The notes beneath the pieces were generated by a model, which worked only from the letters and a program-made list of their open reading frames with translations, had not been told where the DNA came from and made no database searches. Position numbers and translations under genes: made by a program. Shown here one piece after another: positions 6,203 through 7,988 of a stretch of 7,988 nt of DNA. Source of the stretch: Candidatus Peregrinibacteria bacterium (GTDB taxonomy: Bacteria > Patescibacteriota > Gracilibacteria > UBA1369 > LOWO2-01-FULL-3); the NCBI GenBank assembly GCA_014728975.1, contig WJKQ01000085.1:1-7988 (forward strand), read 5' to 3'. Within the stretch, counting starts at the first letter, position 1. Each line of letters opens with the position of its first letter.

Positions 6203-6254
6203 CAAAGTGTGAAAGGTGGCAAGGACAAATGTCCATACCACCTTTCACACTTTG
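6203..6254. repeat. perfect 17-bp inverted repeat forming a long hairpin
   Basis: The left arm 6203-6219 (CAAAGTGTGAAAGGTGG) is the exact reverse complement of the right arm 6238-6254. The 18-nt loop contains a further small stem, GGAC/GTCC (6223-6226 with 6231-6234), around AAAT. There is no U tract on either side, so it is not a standard intrinsic terminator. A REP-like palindromic repeat, the end of a small non-autonomous element, an RNase III site or the apical arm of a structured RNA are all possible. The element's identity is not settled. Confidence 0.8.
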
Positions 6255-6273
6255 AGAAGCCTATTTTCAATGA

Positions 6274-6320
6274 ACCTTTTAAAAGGTCTTGGATGGCATA
6301 ATAACAATACTTTTAAAGTA
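6274..6320. promoter_or_regulatory. two related palindromes, possible operator sites
   Basis: A perfect 14-bp palindrome ACCTTTTAAAAGGT lies at 6274-6287. A second, imperfect one, TACTTTTAAAGTA (6-bp arms around one T), lies at 6308-6320. Both contain CTTTTAAA, and their centres are about 33 bp apart. They sit 75-120 bp upstream of the likely sdaAB promoter. Binding by a dimeric regulator is a guess; AT-rich DNA makes such palindromes fairly cheap. Confidence 0.3.
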
Positions 6321-6372
6321 GCCAAATCATTAAATTATACCAAAAGCAAAAACACCTTACAAACAACTAATG

Positions 6373-6399
6373 TAGACAAACCGATAATCATTTTATAAT
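6373..6399 (+). promoter_or_regulatory. candidate promoter for sdaAB-sdaAA
   Basis: A perfect TATAAT lies at 6394-6399. TAGACA at 6373-6378 matches 5 of 6 positions of the -35 consensus but with a short 15-nt spacer; TGTAGA at 6371-6376 gives a 17-nt spacer with a poorer match. The transcript would start near 6406, about 50 nt before the sdaAB ATG. Confidence 0.45.
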
Positions 6400-6457
6400 T
6401 TAAACATGGACTATAAACTCTTTTCTGCTAAACTGGACTAAAATTCCTATTTATAAA

Positions 6458-7144
6458 ATGAACTATATTTCAATATTTGATATTGCGGGCCCGATTATGG
6501 TGGGTCCTTCAAGCTCTCATACAGCTGGAGCCTGTAAAATCGGTCAGTTTGCAAGGGCACTTTTTCACGGCACTCCAAAGAAAGCTACATTTTATTTGCA
6601 CGGTTCTTTTGGAAAAGTTTATAAAGGCCATGCTACAGACCGGGCACTTCTCGCCGGCGTATTAAAATTCAGAACAAGCGACCCGAGAATAAAAGACAGT
6701 TTCAAATACGCAAAACAAAAAAACCTAAAATACGAATTTATTGTAAAAGACCTCGGCAAAAAATATCATCCGAATACGGTTAAAATAGTCCTTGAAAATT
6801 CAAAAAGGAAAATGGAAATAATCGGATCTTCTGTAGGAGGGGGAATTATTGAAATAAATAAAATTGATAATTTTGATATCAAATTGAAGGGAAGAGCGGG
6901 AAAATATCTTTCACTGATTGTTCAGCATGACAGAAAACCGGGAATAATAAAAAAACTGATAATAAAAATAAATAAACTGGGAATTGAAACAGTAAATGTC
7001 GAAAAGACCTTTTATAAGAATAAAACTTTAAGCGTATTAAGCACCGAAGGACGAAGAATCACTCTTCCGGAAGTAATCGAACTGGAAAGAAGCTCTGAAG
7101 GAGTAGATTATGTAAGATCATTATCAAAACTTGAAAAACAATAA
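6458..7144 (+). CDS. sdaAB: L-serine dehydratase, beta subunit
   Basis: This is the beta subunit of the iron-sulfur L-serine dehydratase, which deaminates L-serine to pyruvate and ammonia without pyridoxal phosphate. The 228 residues carry the family motifs GPSSSHTAGA (16-25), HGSFGKVYKGHATDRALL (48-65), HPNTV (104-108) and SSVGGG (124-129). A C-terminal ACT domain follows (about 149-220, starting YLSLIVQHDRKPGI), which in relatives is thought to bind serine or to mediate regulation and dimerisation. The length matches two-subunit forms. The ATG at 6458 follows an AT-rich leader without a Shine-Dalgarno. The alpha subunit gene begins one nucleotide after the TAA, in the same beta-alpha order as in Bacillus. 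Confidence 0.94.
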   Translation: MNYISIFDIAGPIMVGPSSSHTAGACKIGQFARALFHGTPKKATFYLHGSFGKVYKGHATDRALLAGVLKFRTSDPRIKDSFKYAKQKNLKYEFIVKDLGKKYHPNTVKIVLENSKRKMEIIGSSVGGGIIEINKIDNFDIKLKGRAGKYLSLIVQHDRKPGIIKKLIIKINKLGIETVNVEKTFYKNKTLSVLSTEGRRITLPEVIELERSSEGVDYVRSLSKLEKQ

Positions 7145-7145
7145 T

Positions 7146-7988
7146 ATGAAATACGAATTTCATTCAGCGGAACAGGTTCTGAAACTCACAAAAAAAAACA
7201 AAATTACAATTTCGGAACTTGCTAAAAGATATGAAGCCGAGCGGTCCCAAAAAACCACCAGCACGATCCGAAATAAAATGAAGACCACCAGAGATATAAT
7301 GTACAAATCAGTTAAAAAAGGAATGAAAACATCCCAAAAATCTATATCAGGGATGTCCGGAACAGACGCGCATAAATTGTACAAACAGCTGAAAAACCTC
7401 AAAAACATGATGGGCAACAAAGTCACAATAAGAGCTATGGCGTATGCAATGGCAGTCGGTGAGGAAAACGTAAGAATGGGTAGAATAGTCGCATATCCGA
7501 CAGCCGGCGGCGCGGGAGTGGTCCCCGGAGTATTATTCAGCTGTAGTGAACATTTCAAAGCGGGTAAAAGAAAACTTCTTAGAGGAATGTTTACGGCATC
7601 AGCGATCGGTTTGCTTATTGCTGAAAACGCAACAATAGCTGCGGCAAAAGGCGGATGTCAGGCTGAAGTGGGCGCGGCAGCGTCAATGGCCGCCGCAGGC
7701 TTGACCGAAATGAGAAACGGCACGCCGGAACAATGTTTTGACGCGGCAGCAATTACTTTAAAAAGCTATCTAGGTCTGGCATGCGACACAATCGGTGGAA
7801 TGGTTGAAGTACCATGCATAAAAAGAAATGCAATAGGATGCATGGCGGCTATAGGGGCTTCAGATATGGTGATTGGGGGAATAAACAGTTTCGTTCCATT
7901 TGATGAGGTTGTACAATCAATGAAAAATATAGCAAAAATAATGTCACCGAAAATCAGAGAAACAGCAATGGGGGGACTTGCTGTCTCA
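7146..7988 (+). CDS. sdaAA: L-serine dehydratase, alpha subunit (partial, last few codons off window)
   Basis: The alpha subunit carries the catalytic [4Fe-4S] cluster and forms the serine dehydratase with SdaAB. The open frame runs 281 codons to the window edge; the final RETAMGGLAVS segment corresponds to the usual end of the family, so only about ten residues should be missing. Visible motifs include AYPTAGGAGVVPG, GGCQAEVGAAASMAAAGL, LACDTIGGMVEVPC and KRNAIGCMAA. The Cys in GCQ, the Cys in ACD and the Cys in VPC are the three expected cluster ligands. The N-terminal 60 residues are Lys-rich and helical as in other alpha subunits. The ATG at 7146 is separated from the sdaAB stop by one base, so translation is very likely coupled. 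Confidence 0.94.
   Translation, partial: MKYEFHSAEQVLKLTKKNKITISELAKRYEAERSQKTTSTIRNKMKTTRDIMYKSVKKGMKTSQKSISGMSGTDAHKLYKQLKNLKNMMGNKVTIRAMAYAMAVGEENVRMGRIVAYPTAGGAGVVPGVLFSCSEHFKAGKRKLLRGMFTASAIGLLIAENATIAAAKGGCQAEVGAAASMAAAGLTEMRNGTPEQCFDAAAITLKSYLGLACDTIGGMVEVPCIKRNAIGCMAAIGASDMVIGGINSFVPFDEVVQSMKNIAKIMSPKIRETAMGGLAVS

Larger units (their letters stand above)
5957..6260 (-). ncRNA. candidate structured non-coding RNA (unassigned)
   Basis: No convincing protein gene lies here. The right part (6131-6240) is about 51% G+C by hand count, against about 24% for 6301-6400, a contrast typical of structured RNA genes in AT-rich genomes. Local pairings include a 17-bp hairpin (6203-6254), GGTCC/GGACC (6176-6180 with 6194-6198), CCC-AAAA-GGG (6154-6163 area), and GTCGC-GCCT-GCGAC (6082-6095) closed by GACG/CGTC (6069-6072 with 6096-6099). 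A minus-strand terminator at 5935-5956 would end a transcript of about 320 nt read from near 6260, hence the strand given. I searched by eye for tmRNA, RNase P, SRP RNA and tRNA signatures and found no acceptable match. No clear promoter was found at the right edge, so the strand and ends are inference. Confidence 0.35.

Noticed and set aside
6166..6205. SRP RNA-like GGTCAGGAAGGACC
   Set aside because: It lacks the conserved GGAAGGAAGCAGC-type tetraloop and asymmetric loop pattern of helix 8, so it is treated as a simple local hairpin.
6134..6222. RNase P RNA-like pieces (GAGGAAGAC, AAAGAACCGG, GTGTGAAAGGTGG)
   Set aside because: They recall P4 and P10-P12 segments, but the 5' and 3' P4 halves would be only about 30 nt apart, key bases differ and the rest of the conserved core is missing.
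5996..6241. 81-codon minus-strand open frame ending in a KNKNKLYKALG-like peptide
   Set aside because: It begins inside the 17-bp hairpin and has no family resemblance, no ribosome binding site and odd composition. The Lys/Asn end comes from the T-rich repeats. The ending recalls a tmRNA tag, but there is no tRNA-like domain or T-loop sequence and too little space before the terminator.
6216..6398. 60-codon plus-strand open frame starting in the hairpin
   Set aside because: Its start (TTFHTLR) is just the other strand of the palindrome, and the rest is AT-rich intergenic DNA holding the sdaAB promoter. No protein-like character.
7160..7558. 132-codon minus-strand open frame
   Set aside because: It lies wholly inside sdaAA, whose frame has full family motifs; it is a shadow.
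1..7988. CRISPR array, insertion sequence, prophage or defence system
   Set aside because: No regularly spaced repeats, transposase, integrase, phage or nuclease genes are visible; the genes are housekeeping types.

Overview
The window is about 8 kb of AT-rich bacterial chromosome holding nine protein genes: seven complete, one cut at the left edge (murG) and one cut at the right edge (sdaAA). The standard bacterial code fits throughout. No in-frame TGA is needed inside any gene, and TGA is a real stop at the end of the SPFH gene, exactly where aroE begins. That argues against the UGA=Gly code of Absconditabacteria/Gracilibacteria. Almost no start codon has a Shine-Dalgarno motif. The AT bias, missing SDs, compact packing and odd protein tails would suit a Patescibacteria/CPR-type lineage with standard code (Peregrinibacteria, for example), but this is a weak inference. 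Nothing in the window fixes the phylum.

Layout. (1) 1-1713, minus strand: ftsW then murG, a fragment of the division and cell-wall (dcw) cluster, overlapping by 74 nt. (2) 1714-1809: a 96-bp divergent promoter region. (3) 1810-3048, plus strand: lspA (signal peptidase II) and an unrecognised six-helix membrane protein, 12 nt apart. (4) 3053-4668, minus strand: an SPFH/slipin protein and aroE, joined by a 4-nt ATGA overlap and converging on the lspA operon with only 4 bp between. (5) 4669-4808: a second divergent promoter region. (6) 4809-5936, plus strand: an MscS-type mechanosensitive channel with a long Gln/Pro-rich tail. (7) 5937-6457: about 520 bp without a credible protein gene. Its left half is a structured, locally GC-rich block containing a 17-bp perfect hairpin and a minus-strand-oriented terminator; its right half is very AT-rich and carries palindromes and a promoter. 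(8) 6458-7988, plus strand: sdaAB and sdaAA, the two subunits of an iron-sulfur L-serine dehydratase.

Most genes concern the envelope: septal peptidoglycan polymerisation (FtsW), lipid II synthesis (MurG), lipoprotein maturation (LspA), membrane-domain scaffolding (SPFH) and osmotic release (MscS). AroE and serine dehydratase are the metabolic exceptions.

The window is mostly ordinary core genome. The best candidate for something undescribed is the non-coding block at about 5935-6260, possibly a structured RNA read on the minus strand. I could not match it to tmRNA, RNase P RNA, SRP RNA or a tRNA.
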